A DNA stretch of 64,000 nt from Amphibalanus amphitrite (taxonomy: Eukaryota > Arthropoda > Thecostraca > Balanomorpha > Balanidae), in the NCBI RefSeq assembly GCF_019059575.1, contig NW_024881569.1, forward strand, positions 1,054,001 through 1,118,000, written 5' to 3'. Below, in pieces: positions 1 to 36,850 of the stretch. How positions within the stretch are numbered: position 1 is the stretch's first letter; each line of letters opens with the position of its first letter. Under the pieces are notes generated by a model. The model was not told the origin of the DNA. It searched no databases and saw only the letters and a program-made list of their open reading frames with translations. Made by a program: the position numbers and the translations under genes.

Positions 1-1536
1 TTGAAACATGGCAGTTGCTTTTGCACGAGTGCACGAAAGGGTTTTAGGTCCGTGATACGTGAAAGGTTCTACATGAAAATTGAGATACACCAGCTTATCA
101 AATTGTGCTCACTGATGGTGCGCTCGGTTTTACCTTGACTAGTCTTTGAATTCTGGGGTGAAACAGACCAGTCAAGAAACCTGTTCCATAAGGAGAGCCA
201 CTAATGCTAAAGAGATGTGGGATGAGGTTTCCAGAGACCTTCATTACCTCCCAAAGGGGGTGCCCCGCCATTTGCCAATCCCTGCTGTAGTTGTTACGAT
301 TGGAGAGTGAATATGAGAACGATGCAGGTCGTGCCAGCTCGATCATGACGAACACAATGGTGCCGACATCACAGCTCTACTGCCATTTTTGACGAAGTTA
401 ATCAACAAGCACCGGAATTCTACCCTGGGGCATTTCACCTGCAGAGGTCACCGGACCTGAGACCCTTTCACTCAATTTTTTCAACGGTGCATGCGCTCGT
501 TTTTCCCGCGAAGCTCTTGGCAAGTAAAATCCATCAGAAAGTGTGATCAAATAACGGCTGGTGACCTTCCGTGACCTAGCATGACCTTTTGAATGACCAC
601 CGATGACATGACCACTGACGGCTAGCCATTAGCTGCACCCTGCCCGTTGCATATGGATCAGGTGGTGATGTCATGATTCTGAAATTATATTGCAGTTTTG
701 GCGCACTTATCAGAGCAGAAGACATTCCCACTTTTCCTCCATGACTATATGATGGTGAAGCCCTGAAGCTGACCAGACGTAAGATCGAAAATTTGAAAGT
801 ACGAAACGTAAGAATAGCTGGCACTGCTACTCATACCTAAGCAATTCGCAGCTTGTAGGAAACCAGCTTTGAGTTGGCAAGACTGCAAATTTTGATTTAG
901 AGGCAAGGATGCTTGAAAAGGTGATCGATCTTAGGTGTCCTAGGATAAGTTTGGAAACGGGATGCACCATTCGATGTGTTTTGGGCCTTGCCAAGCTTCG
1001 CGGCGTTACGTGCCTCGTTTTTTTTTTTGCATACACGATCAGTATCTACTTTTGGGATTTTCGATTTTCGGTCCCCGTCCCCCCCTATCGAAAACCCGTG
1101 GCGCCGCCCCTGCCGCCACCGTTAGACACTACGGCCAATAGGGTTGAAGCGGCATTGCTCCCCTGTGGTTTTACCTTACCCATTCATAAGGAATATGTAA
1201 ATTAGGGAAGCACGTGTTTTGTAGTACCAGCCAAGGTCTCGTGTGTAAATTGTAATGTGGGGCTGTGTAGGTACCAGTGGTCAGGCCCATGCCGTCCCCT
1301 ATCTCTCTGCGTGTCCACTAACACGAATGACGTCACGCATGTGGGCGGAGCTATGGGCGGAGCCTAACGCACGCGGCAGTCCAAGCCGCCATATTTGAAT
1401 TTATATTTTAATAGAATCTCGCCGATATTTTGGGTGAAGTCAATTTATATGGATAGCTTGGTGACAGTTTAGCTATACGAATAATAATTTATTACGGATG
1501 TGCGTATATTCAGCTTGGAATTGCAATTAAAGTTCC
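1..1536. other. No gene recognised
   Basis: The open frames here are short, with no recognisable domain and no exon-like flanks. I see no transposon ends. The stretch lies beyond the resolved 3' end of the receptor gene and may be intergenic. Confidence 0.5.
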
Positions 1537-1539
1537 GCA

Positions 1540-1612
1540 CCGCATAGATTCGAACTCGGGACCTTTGGAATACTGCGCGGGCACGCTAACCACTACACTA
1601 CCGCGACCGCCC
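1540..1612 (-). repeat. tRNA-like head of a SINE (pol III promoter)
   Basis: On the minus strand, an A-box-like sequence (TAGTGTAGTGG, 1600 to 1590) is followed by a B-box-like sequence (GAGTTCGAATC, 1557 to 1547) at tRNA spacing. Between them the anticodon stem pairs poorly and no clean acceptor stem closes, so this looks like a tRNA-derived SINE promoter rather than a working tRNA gene. The body would run towards lower coordinates; its end is not resolved. A decayed tRNA pseudogene is the alternative. Confidence 0.5.
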
Positions 1613-3052
1613 GGCGGCCGGCGGCAGGGAGGCTGCGGAGACATGGGGGGACATTTTACGTTTTTGTGAAAAAAGCAAAAGATTTAGCGAAAAACACGTA
1701 ATAGATAACTTGCAGAAAATTGTCTGCTCTTTCAGATAAGATACTTAGGTTTGATATATCTTGTGCAGACTTTATTCTACAGTGCTTCGAAAATCGCTCA
1801 TTTACATGGGGATTGAACGGGGCTTCGAGACTTGACTCCAAATGACGTCACGAGCTGACGTCACGAAAAGGTAGAATCGCCGGACGACCCTACCTGGTAT
1901 ATAGGGCCTTGCCAGTGGCTGGCAGGGGATGATAGAAGAAAGGTAATACCAATACCTTACTATGTTATTAAATGTGTTTTATATTAATTTCAATGTTTCA
2001 AACTTGTTTGAGGCTAATTCATTGGGTGAAAGTTTATGTCTGCATTAAGGTGACATGTGTTCGGTTGATTCAAATCAAAATGAAATCAGCCACAAAATGG
2101 CCATGCATATGATATTGCAAACATTCACCAGAGGAGGCTGAGACACGTTTAAACATTAGCAAGGACAAGGGACTTAAGGTAGGTCAGTGTGTGTGTGGGG
2201 GGGGGGGGGCTGATGATTTGAGACATGCTGGTGAGCAGAGGATAGCCTGTTTTTATTTTTAAAGAACATCCTGAGGTAAGAGAAGCAGGCAGGTCCCTGG
2301 CATAGCTCATCAATTTCACCTGAATGATCATAGAAGGAAAAGCTATTTCAAAAGCAAAACTATAGGCTTCTATTTACAATACTCTTTTATACCAGCACTC
2401 AGCTAAAACTTGTATCGCTCAGTCAGGGGAATTGCTCTGTGCTTACTGTTGAGCAACATTGTAGTGTTAGTCTCAACATATTTATTCAGTTGCCACTAAG
2501 ATAAACCAACATTGGAGGGTAATAACTGGAATGTCCTTCAGCCTGTTTTCCAGGTCTCAGTCTGCTCCTTGGCAGAACTTTGTTTTATTGCCATAGCAAG
2601 TCTTTGCTGTGGAAACTCCATAATTTTCAATGTGCTCAGGAGTGGTTGCACTCAAATTTATTTACATGTCCCTGATGCTCTGTGTTAAAAGCTCTATGTT
2701 GTAGAGTTTGGGCTTGTTTGCACTAACTGCATCAGGCAGACGTGCAGCCTCACTCACTCATTCACACTCACACTCACTCACATGCTCCCACGCCACACCA
2801 ATAGCACACTGGCAGTGTGAGCGGGAGCATGTCCAGGGACATTTATGAAAAACCATTGCATTGTTTGTTTATATGCTAAGCCAAAGTTCTTCCTCCAATG
2901 ATGTTTACCAAAGTTGCGAATAGGTTTGGCACAGCTGAAAGAGATTCCCTGTCAAGTGACATTGAGCAGATGTAGTGATAGCACAAGTGCTGGCTAGTTA
3001 ACTAAGATATTTTTTTTTAATCAGTGCCAGTCCTTCAAAGATCATCAGTGGT
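1613..3052. other. No gene recognised; contains a poly-G run
   Basis: Anonymous AT-leaning sequence with a GT stretch followed by about 12 G near 2190-2210 and short CACTCA repeats near 2750-2790. No domain or exon signal was found. It may include the 3' part of the retroelement whose ORF lies just upstream on the minus strand, but no reverse transcriptase is readable. Confidence 0.4.
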
Positions 3053-3889
3053 TTAAACAGAGCCCCTCTGTCCAGGTCCACCACGCCCACCCCTGCCACC
3101 TCTCCTGTTCCGAGTGACCACAAACTCCTCAAGGTCAGCCCTCTGCTCAGCAACTCGTCCTGATGGGATGTTGTTCAGGGTCTGGGAGCGAAGGAAGTTT
3201 TGGTTGGATGACTGTGGGGTGTTGTTTCTTTTTGGGGCCTGTTCCACAGCTTGGATGATTTCGTCCTTGGTCATGTTGGCTCGGATGGGGATGTATCTCT
3301 GGTCTCTGGTTTTGCGTGCCATGATGACGCCGTTCTTGGTATGATAGTTGCAGATTTGGCCAGCCTCCCACATATCACCCAGCTGCTGGATCTGCTTTGA
3401 TCTTTTGGCTGTCAGGTTTTCATGGATGGTGATCCTTGCCTGTGCTGTCTGTGTGTGACTGAATTTGGATTCGTAAACCGCATTGCGGTCATCCAGATCC
3501 TGGAATTTTATGATGACACGTTTGTTGTTTTTTAAGCGATGGCAAGCAGATATCTGTCCCTTCAGCTTTACTCCTAGTTTTTCCTCGATCACGGCTTTGG
3601 TCAGCTGACGAGTCTCAGAAGGAGTCTCATAGTGGTCAGCTTTGGCTTGCGGAAAGCCTCCACCTCCCAAGATCAGGGAATCCTTGCGGCTGTACTGTTC
3701 CACATCATCTAAGGCCTGGTCAAGTTCTGCTAGGGTCTTTTTCAGTGTCTGGTTTTCATCCTTCAGTTTTTGTATCTCCTCTTTCACTTTTTTGTTTTCC
3801 TCCCAGATTTTTTTCATCTCTCCCTCCATCTCACTAGTCACCTCCTTAACAGCTTCCTGAATAAGTCTCTTAACATCCCCTTCCTCCAT
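3053..3889 (-). CDS. LINE-1 ORF1-type nucleic-acid-binding protein (retroelement)
   Basis: An uninterrupted 278-residue frame. Residues about 5-65 form a charged heptad-rich coiled coil, ending in the DDVEQYSRKDSLIL motif. That motif opens the RNA-binding region in L1/CR1-type ORF1 proteins and in the related baculovirus FP-like family. A basic middle domain follows, including KRVIIKFQDLDDRNAVYESK and a C-terminal ENLTAKRSKQIQQ stretch. The last 20 residues are an RGG-rich tail (RRGGRGGRGG), typical of RNA binding. In known elements this protein coats the retroelement RNA as an oligomer. No endonuclease or reverse transcriptase frame is visible nearby, so this is a truncated copy, a domesticated single ORF or an unusual element. 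The start is the first ATG of the frame and directly precedes the coiled coil. Confidence 0.7.
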   Translation of the reverse strand: MEEGDVKRLIQEAVKEVTSEMEGEMKKIWEENKKVKEEIQKLKDENQTLKKTLAELDQALDDVEQYSRKDSLILGGGGFPQAKADHYETPSETRQLTKAVIEEKLGVKLKGQISACHRLKNNKRVIIKFQDLDDRNAVYESKFSHTQTAQARITIHENLTAKRSKQIQQLGDMWEAGQICNYHTKNGVIMARKTRDQRYIPIRANMTKDEIIQAVEQAPKRNNTPQSSNQNFLRSQTLNNIPSGRVAEQRADLEEFVVTRNRRGGRGGRGGPGQRGSV

Positions 3890-5137
3890 GGCACCTCTAT
3901 GCGCAGATGCTACTTTACTTTATGCTGAACTGCAAACAAGTAATGGTTTGAAAGTGAGAAGTCTAAACTCTAGTCAAAGGTTACGTTAACAATTATAATA
4001 GCCTTGAGACAAAAAAAAAACTATTTTAATCCTATAATATCCTCGGCCTACCACTAAATCACCACACCGACCACACCCAAGTCTTCACGAGACAAAATTG
4101 GCGCACGTCCGCTCGGCTCGATCGTCCGGCACGAACTTGATGAAGGATGATCGCTCTATTAGTTGCACATGCATAAACAATGTTCGCTTTATGAGACAAA
4201 TCACCGTTGATGAAAGAAAAGTGATCTACCAATGTCCTCATTTAGCTCCTATAGGTGTTTTGTATGGGGACCTCAGCCGGCTGTAGCTGGTCGCATTCAG
4301 AACATCAGGCATGGTAGTCGCTAGGTAGTCATGTTAGGCAAACATGTCTCGTGTCGTAATCTGGTTTGTCGTTTATCATCAGCTTCCACTCCAATTTGTA
4401 GGGACGCTTGTTCAACAGGTTTGACATTCAACATTCTGCCAGTTTGTGTCGCAGGCAGCCTATTTAAAATACAATGTTACATTACTCCCATCATACCACT
4501 CAACCGCATTTTAAAAGCATTTCTTGTATAAGTAATTATTGATTGGTGATGAGCGATTATGAACAGCGATGAATAGCTATACAAACTCATTTGGAGAGAC
4601 TAGATTTGTGAGAAACAACAAATAACATTTCACATCACATAGGGGTGTATATTTTAGAGGTGCTTATTCTGTGCAGGCTCGCAAATATATTTACATAAAC
4701 AGCTTTTTAATGTAGGTATTTACATGTTGCATGGAATGCTAGCAAGCCGCAAGCACTACACGTAGCATGGATAGCGTGATAACTGATAAGTGAGATAAAC
4801 AACATTAACAATCCTGAATCATTGGTCCATCACACCTAAATACCTGTGCTGACAGTCAAGGAGATCACGAAGTTCAACGCGAATGTCATGTCACATTTGC
4901 ACAATTCGCTTCAGGATCACACTTTTATAAACATCAATAAATGTCACAAATATGTCAATAGTTTCATTGAACAGTTCAGGAACAAACACCCCATTGGTCA
5001 CTGCACTTCGTCGTAGCTTCGTGTTCAGGCTTTTTGTCCACACAAAAACGGTAGCCACGGTAGCCACGAGCTGCAGCGACATCATGAAGTGATCGTTTTG
5101 AGCGTTAGAACTTTGTGAGCAGGTGACCACCACTTAC
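3890..5137. other. No gene recognised
   Basis: Low-complexity poly-A near 4010 and short random frames only. The unresolved 3' end of the receptor gene could lie here or further down, but I could not place a stop-containing exon. Confidence 0.35.
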
Positions 5138-5206
5138 TGATGGCACCTGCTGGAGAGATGACGAGCTCCTCCGCCGAGAGGGGCGCATCAGCTGCAGCGT
5201 CGTGCT
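5138..5206 (-). CDS. Candidate additional cytoplasmic exon of the Sidestep-like gene
   Basis: On the minus strand a strong acceptor (T-rich run then CAG at 5209-5207) and a strong donor (GTAAGTG at 5137-5131) bracket 69 bases. The preceding exon ends in phase 0, and that frame reads a Ser/Arg-rich stretch with no stop inside the exon. Another frame (phase 1) reads a more protein-like acidic stretch, AADAPLSAEELVISPAGAI, but needs a further unseen exon. It may be a real tail exon; the frame is undecided. Confidence 0.35.
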
Positions 5207-7925
5207 CTGAAAAAAGTAAAAATCAAAATGGCAGACACATAGGTATTTATATGTTCAAGCTTATGCACATACGTGAGCATTTAGCGCAATAGGCATGATG
5301 AGAGGAAGAAAAGTGGGCAGATTCCTCGTTAATTTTTCCATTGTCATTGAAAGGAAAGTGCGAAGAGTGACTATTCCGGTACGTCATGATCCTGAATCCA
5401 CGAACTACGAAGGTCACAAGCGCTGCTGATTCCGCTTGAGTATAGGTAACGTGTTTGTGGTAACATTCTCGCTAAATATGTTTACCTGAAAACTATTAAG
5501 TTATTCGTGTTTACTTGCTGTAGCATGGAGATATAAATGTGCGACTAAATTCCAACCATTTCACGCTTTAAAATTATCTCAGCACGTTTGACTGACTACT
5601 GAGTCTCAGGACCGTTCTAAGCGCAGAAGGCCTAGCTGTCTTCCTGAGAGCCAGAATAGGTATGTGTCTCCTTTCACCAGACGGTTTCGGTATCAGTAGT
5701 CCTTTAGAGCTCAAGCCATGACGGGGAGACTGACTGCGCCGGAACCGACTTTGTCAGCGTTAGAAATATGGATTGAGTTGAGAGTCGGGTTAGGGAGCTG
5801 ATTTCTTTTCAGTCCCATACAGTCAGCCTGTTGGTAGTTTGGAAAGCTTTCCAATACCCACACCAGGCACGTTTCTGATCGTAATAGCATTATCGGAACC
5901 TCTCAAAGTACGTCGCGTCGACTGCGTTGACTTTCATACCACGTACAGTGCTAATGAAGCCACTGCGGCAGCCGAAGCCTCTCATCTTGCGGCTTCGACC
6001 CGCTGTCCCCATACTGACCTCGTATAGGCCGAGGCGCCTGGCGTGAGCTCCATCACGACAGATGACGTCACATTGAACATGACGTCTCATCATAGGTACT
6101 CCCCGTTTAGCGATGGCGGGGGGGGGGAATAGTTCGGAAATCAACAGAACAACCGAATGTCCTCGGACCAAGTGACCAAGCTAGTGCACTGTTTTCACTC
6201 TGGCATAAATACGAGCAATTAGGAATAATAGTCTTGATTTCCTTGGAAGAATTGGAGTAGCTCCTTGAACGGCCAGCTTCAAACGTGTTAAGCCTTTTCA
6301 ATTGACGGTGGTAGAGAGAAAAAAAAGGACGGCTAACTTCATCTTTATAATTCAAAATATAATGCCTTGTCGAAACATTTATCCTTTTCGAATTTAAACC
6401 ATTTATTTGAGGCTATACAAGCTATACCTCGGCCATCCGTATTTATCGTGGCATTTCAGGGCGATATTGCTGTTGCAGTTGGGCGTTCGTATTATCTCCC
6501 AGTCGATGGTGGAAACCATTAATCTCCAGGTGGCCGACACACAACCATTTTCGAGAGGGACATTTACGTCGATTGGCCATCTGGAGCAGAAGTTCGCAAC
6601 TAATCACGAAGTACGATTGCCGGTGGTGCGGCCCCATTCGCCGGGAGGTGTATTTGGAGCGGCGCTGCTCGGTTCTTCTATCCAGCACCGGGCTGGGGTC
6701 CGACCACCGACGTCCCGGACCAACCAGAGACACTACCGGCCCGAGACCATTGATCGCACTTCGGACCGGCCACTGCCAGCTCTCACTCTTGTCAACAGAA
6801 TCGAGCGGCGGACGTTTTTCACAAATGACGTCATTGGAACAGAGGATGGTGCTGCCAACTGCCAGATTTAGAAGAGACGGTCCCTCGGCGCCGGGTGCCG
6901 TTACGACCGCCGGGGAGTTCTATAGCTCTGCGCCGGCCCCGGCACCGGCGCCGGGCCTGCCGGGAAAGGAAGCCCATAGTCGCATGTTCTATGTTGACAT
7001 AACTTGACGATTGACGAGACGTGTGATCGTGGAGCAACACTAACGGGCCAATCAGTTTCAGTGTCAATACAGCCAGCGGACAGAAAATTGAATCTTCTCC
7101 CGAACTCAATCGAGAAAATCCCTGCAAGGATGGGTCGGCACGCTTTCAGGAAGAGCGGCGTTTTGTGCGCGGTAGCGGAGAGCGGCATTTGCACTGCCGG
7201 TCTGGTGGCATAGCAACCATTTGAGATTGTCTTCCACCTCTCAATGGGAAATGGGATTAAAGTAACCTTTCTAGTCTTACTATCGTCGTCAAACATAAAT
7301 TCTCAATTCTTATCAATCAATTTCACGCATGCTGAGCAGATTACAAGTAGCCATGATATGATCATTTGTGGGCATTTCTTTCACGAACTATTCAGCTAAA
7401 AAGAATGAGGCGAGGGCTGAGTTATTGACTTGCGTAGGTACATGCATAACTATGTGTGCGCAAGAGCATCTTATTTGCATTATGCTATATAATATGATGG
7501 CGATCACGACTTCAACATTAGCAAAGCAGTGAAAAGTTACGGATGGCGAGAGCCGCGCCCAATGCAAATATATTTTCGACAATATTGGGTCATCCATATT
7601 GGTTAGGAAGACTGACATTGGCAGCTGCATGACAATGATCCGTAATTCATTTCACTTTAGATTAAGGTAAGATTCGCGGTCAATGGATATAGTGCAGGAA
7701 GCAGTTGGCGCAACAGGTATGGTGCTGGAATGGTGCGCGACTTCCACGTTCTGGCAGTCGTGGCACAACTACCCCGACGTCCTTCCTTTATGCGATAATT
7801 TGTAACAAGTACGTCATTCCCTACGCCCGTACGTATAGTGCCTTCACGTCCTGACGGTCCTCGCGCTCTACCTTGTGTCCCCTGCTCGGGCCACTGTTAT
7901 AATCTGGCAGTTGTGTCGCTCTTAC
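5207..7925. other. Presumed intron; GC-rich block, no gene
   Basis: If the 5138-5206 exon is real this is intron. Otherwise it includes the 3' flank of the gene. A GC-rich stretch (about 6500-7200) produces overlapping frames of up to 154 codons on both strands, none with a recognisable domain. A run of 10-11 G lies at about 6118-6128. Confidence 0.4.
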
Positions 7926-32975
<25,050 letters not shown>

Positions 32976-34497
32976 GACGAGCCTAAACACCACAGCACTC
33001 GATGGTACTCGATCTCCAGCACTCCAGTCCCTGCGCAGTCCAGTGCCGTCCACTCCAGTCCAGTATGCAAGCCTCACCGGCCGCTGTGAAACTTCTACAG
33101 TCGTAAATATGATCGGATGTATTCAGCGCGAGAGCCCGTCTGTCCAATAAAGTCCACAAACGGTCTCTTGTTTGCCAGAATTCACTAACCGCCACGATAC
33201 TGAGAGCTCTTTACCTCTACTCGGTCCAGTGGACTGGGAGCCTAGTGTTTCCCGGTCCTATGTCCACACTCAGTCGTCTAAACCCTCACCATTACACACA
33301 ATTTCGAAGCATCACTGATCGCACTCGAACCACCACTTCACGGGCACTCAGCCTGGCTCTCCACTCGCGGCGGGGTGGACTCAATCCACCACGGGCGTTG
33401 ATGGACACCCCTGGGTCGATGAGCTGTCTCAGCCCTATGCAAGCTCTCGCGGCGGCTGCAGAAGCTCCCGCAGAGGCTGCAGCAGCGGCCGCCTCTCTCT
33501 ATCACCACAGATCACCGACTGAGGGGGGCCCTCCCAGGCCCGACCGACCGACCGACCGACCGGGAGGCTGCGGCGGCGGCGGCGGCGGCGACGGCGGCGC
33601 ACCACACACCAAAGGAATCGGCGTCCTCAGATAGCGTCAACGGATGCAACGGCATCCGAGACGGAATCGGAAGCATTCACAACGGCAGAAATCAGCCGCG
33701 GATTGAGCCGAGACGTTCCGTTCCGGATCTGCGCTGTCGAGCGACCAAGCAGACAAAGCGTTATGTTGGTGGGTGGAGACGAGTGATGGATGATGGAGAG
33801 CTGACAAGGGACTCAAAGACCAGCTCGGAAGCAAAAGTGAGTCGGAAGACTGCGAGCTGAATTATTCCATTGATGTAAACAGGCCATTGACCAAACGTTG
33901 TGAAAATGTTCGGTGCTGCTCACCGCAGCGTGTATTGCGGTCGCGTAACTATTCATTGGTCACTTGGCGTCGCCTGTGAAGTGCCAGCGCCAACGAAGGC
34001 TGAAGAACTCCGTGCCGTCAGTATGTTACGACCGTTACGACCATATGTGTGTAACTGTGCATACGGCGTGTGTGTTGTAACGCGGCCGGCCTTTAGGCAG
34101 CTTACCGATATCATTCAATTTCGAGGTTTAAGCACAATCGCAGGGTAAAGAATAAGCAAACGTTCAAATTGTTATATATTTGACTTTAAAAAATGGTTTT
34201 TATTCCTACGTCCCCATGAGACATATCAGAGGCAGACAATCCATTGGAACGCCTTCCTTTCCGCTGATTCTTCCATGCGCATTCTGCAAAGGTCAGACAA
34301 TAGCGAAGCTTCACGCAGCGCCAGTTTCATCTATTTGGATCGGCCGGAAATGACATCTTCTCAGCAAGACAGAAAGGTCACCGCTTCGAGAGTATGCAGA
34401 GCAATCAACTACCACCGATTGACGATATCAGTCGCGGCGAAGCTTCTGTTATCTTCCCATTTAACTCACACATTTCATTTGATCAAGTGTGTCGACA
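32976..34497. other. Upstream flank and probable 5' UTR/promoter region of the Sidestep-like gene
   Basis: GC-rich sequence with (CGAC)n and (GGC)n runs at about 33540-33600, as often seen near promoters. No TATA box or start site can be fixed. No other gene seen. Confidence 0.4.
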
Positions 34498-35693
34498 TTA
34501 ACCCTCGCGGGCCCGGGGGGGGGGGCGTTTTTCGCCCCCCCCCCTGGCGAATATTTGCGATAGCTCCCGAACGCTTAGGGATAGGAAAGCGAAACTTTCA
34601 GTACCTTTTCTCCCATCAATTTGACATCTTCTGAAGCAAAAAAATTGGACGTAGCCCCCTTGATGACGTCACAAGGTCCATTTTTCTAGACCTCTGCACG
34701 GCAAACTTCGGCGTCACAGACGCAAACTTCAAATAGCTGCTAAAAATAGAGTTTTGGAGATAAAGACAAATTACGAGCACGGCTGTGTAGCATTTGACAT
34801 AGATAAAAATAGAAAAATAGTTTTGATGACCTGAGGTCAGAGGTCAGGTCAACGACCCCGAAATGTGTTTTTAGTTTTTCGCAAATAACTTCGACAAAAA
34901 TGGTCCTAGAGCTTCGACAGTGGTACCATCGCATTCGCCTTGTCAAGCCGCGTCGAATGATATATATTTTGTTCGGAAAAGGTCAAGTTTTATGTTGACC
35001 TCATGTGACCTCGAATGACCTCTGGTTGACCTTGACACATGAAAGGTCGTTTCTGATGGATTTGTACCCGCTGATCACGAATCTGGCATCTATTTTCCTC
35101 TAAGCCTTCATTTAGAGCTTCCGGATGGCAAAATTGTCTTACTTATTATTACTAACTTGAATTAGTGAAATAGCCTCTAGCAGGGATACTCTTCAGTGAC
35201 CTTGACCTTTGAGCAGCCTTGTATCGTAAGATGAACCACAAATAGGGAACTGATAAGCCTCAAAGCATTTCAAAACATCTTGGAAGTTAGCACGCAAGAT
35301 GTGCGAAAAAGTGCCAAGTTTGAGGTCAATTTTGAGCGTGACCTTGACCTTGACCTTTGATTTTGAGCACATTTTCGAAATCCTCAGATTCTCTTCTTTC
35401 GTTTGACACCCAATTTTGCCGGTTTGATGCAGCCTGCCGTCCTCTAGAAGGCTTATTTTGAGATCACTACACATGTGCCGGTTTTTGCCTTTGACCTTGA
35501 CCTCTGACCTTGAAAATTGACCTGAGGTCAAAAATTTTAGGTGCTTTAGAATCGTCTCGTAAGGACCTTTCGTTTGGTATCGCTTTTGTTTCCGCAGCTC
35601 CCTTATTTACGGAGTTAGACAGGGGGGGCGAAAAACGCCCCCCCCCCCCGGGCTGCGGTGGTTGGGATTACCCCCCGGGCCCGGCCGGGTTAA
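34498..35693. mobile_element. TTAA-flanked G-stem element, copy B
   Basis: TTAA at 34498-34501 and 35690-35693 bound 1196 bp. Both ends begin TTAACCC and contain a hairpin with the same core: G11-CGTTTTTCG-C9 on the left, and reading inward on the right G-run-CGTTTTTCG-C7. The interior has many TGACCT/AGGTCA motifs, including runs such as TGACCTTGACCTTGACC. There is no ORF of note. Confidence 0.78.
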
Positions 35694-36426
35694 TTTGTCC
35701 TGACGGTGATATGGGTGCACGGCTTTTAGCAATCCTACATCCTTGCTTGGAAGTTATTGTTATTCTAAATCCAGATTTCAAGCTACAATCACTGCTAATT
35801 CCTAGTTCACGGTCAATACGACCCTTACATCGCTACGCTGCGTGTCATGTTATGCAGATCATAACGTCGACGTCGTATCGACATTAGCTGATGCATAGAC
35901 CACTGATGTATCGTATTCAGAGGTCTATGGCTGCTCTAGTTATCGACGTCAATTTGCACAACCGGGAACTCCGTGCTGATCCAGTCGTACACGAATGGCG
36001 GATACATACGTGCATTCGGTCCCACAACAGTAGCTCAGAGTTGCAAACACTTGCCATATTTGTTTGATGCAAGCGTATCGTCTTGTCTCCCAGCACACTA
36101 GAGCGGCTTTGGAGGTAGGTATACTGTGCCGCAACACATCCGTGTCCGGCGGCATGGTCTACCCACGTAGGCGGTCGCCGCGCCAGACTGAGCCCAGCAA
36201 GCATTTGATGCGAGGCTTTTATCGGAATCGCAGAAATATGATACACAATCATACTTTTGAAAAATAAGCACGATGCTTGCCTTTACATGTGACTATTAAA
36301 TCCATTTGAGCTCCTTTACGAACTTCATGTAATTAGTCAACATTTTCCTCAAACCGCATATACCTATGTGACAAAATATGCCCTAAACGAGCATTTAAGA
36401 AGTGCGGGTCTTTAAAAAGAAACATA
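35694..36426. other. No gene recognised
   Basis: Spacer between copy B and the nested transposons. Short frames on both strands at 35917-36267 overlap and have no recognisable content. Confidence 0.5.
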
Positions 36427-36850
36427 GGGGAGAGCGGGGAGAGTTGTATCATGTCCAAGTTGTATCAGGGCGAATTGTGCGAAACTTATCCAATTGATGG
36501 CGCTCGTGACACGACCAGCCGACGAGGTTTTCCGGGCGCCATCTTTCCCTTTTCTGTCGTGTGGCTGGGTGGACGCGTCTCGAGGTGAGAGCCGATTTTA
36601 TGTTTTTTTAATGTCATTCTAAAAAAATGAGTTGCAAGAAAATGTGTGTTTTGGACATTTAGATGTGCACGAATTTGAAAGATCTCCGTAGCGGTGGTGA
36701 GGGTAGGTTCTAAGGCTGCGTGAGTGAAAATGGATTTCTCCAGCTGTCCGCTGTTTTTGAGCACGAGGATGTTTTTCCAAGATGGCGGCGAGGTACATGT
36801 TGTATCAGAGCCGGGTGGGGTATGTTGTAACATGTATGTATGTATGGGTA

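Noticed and set aside
1540-1612. Functional tRNA gene
   Set aside because: A and B boxes are present, but the acceptor and anticodon stems do not pair.
6407-7296. Several overlapping ORFs of 96-154 codons on both strands
   Set aside because: GC-rich sequence lowers stop frequency; no frame shows a domain or splice context.
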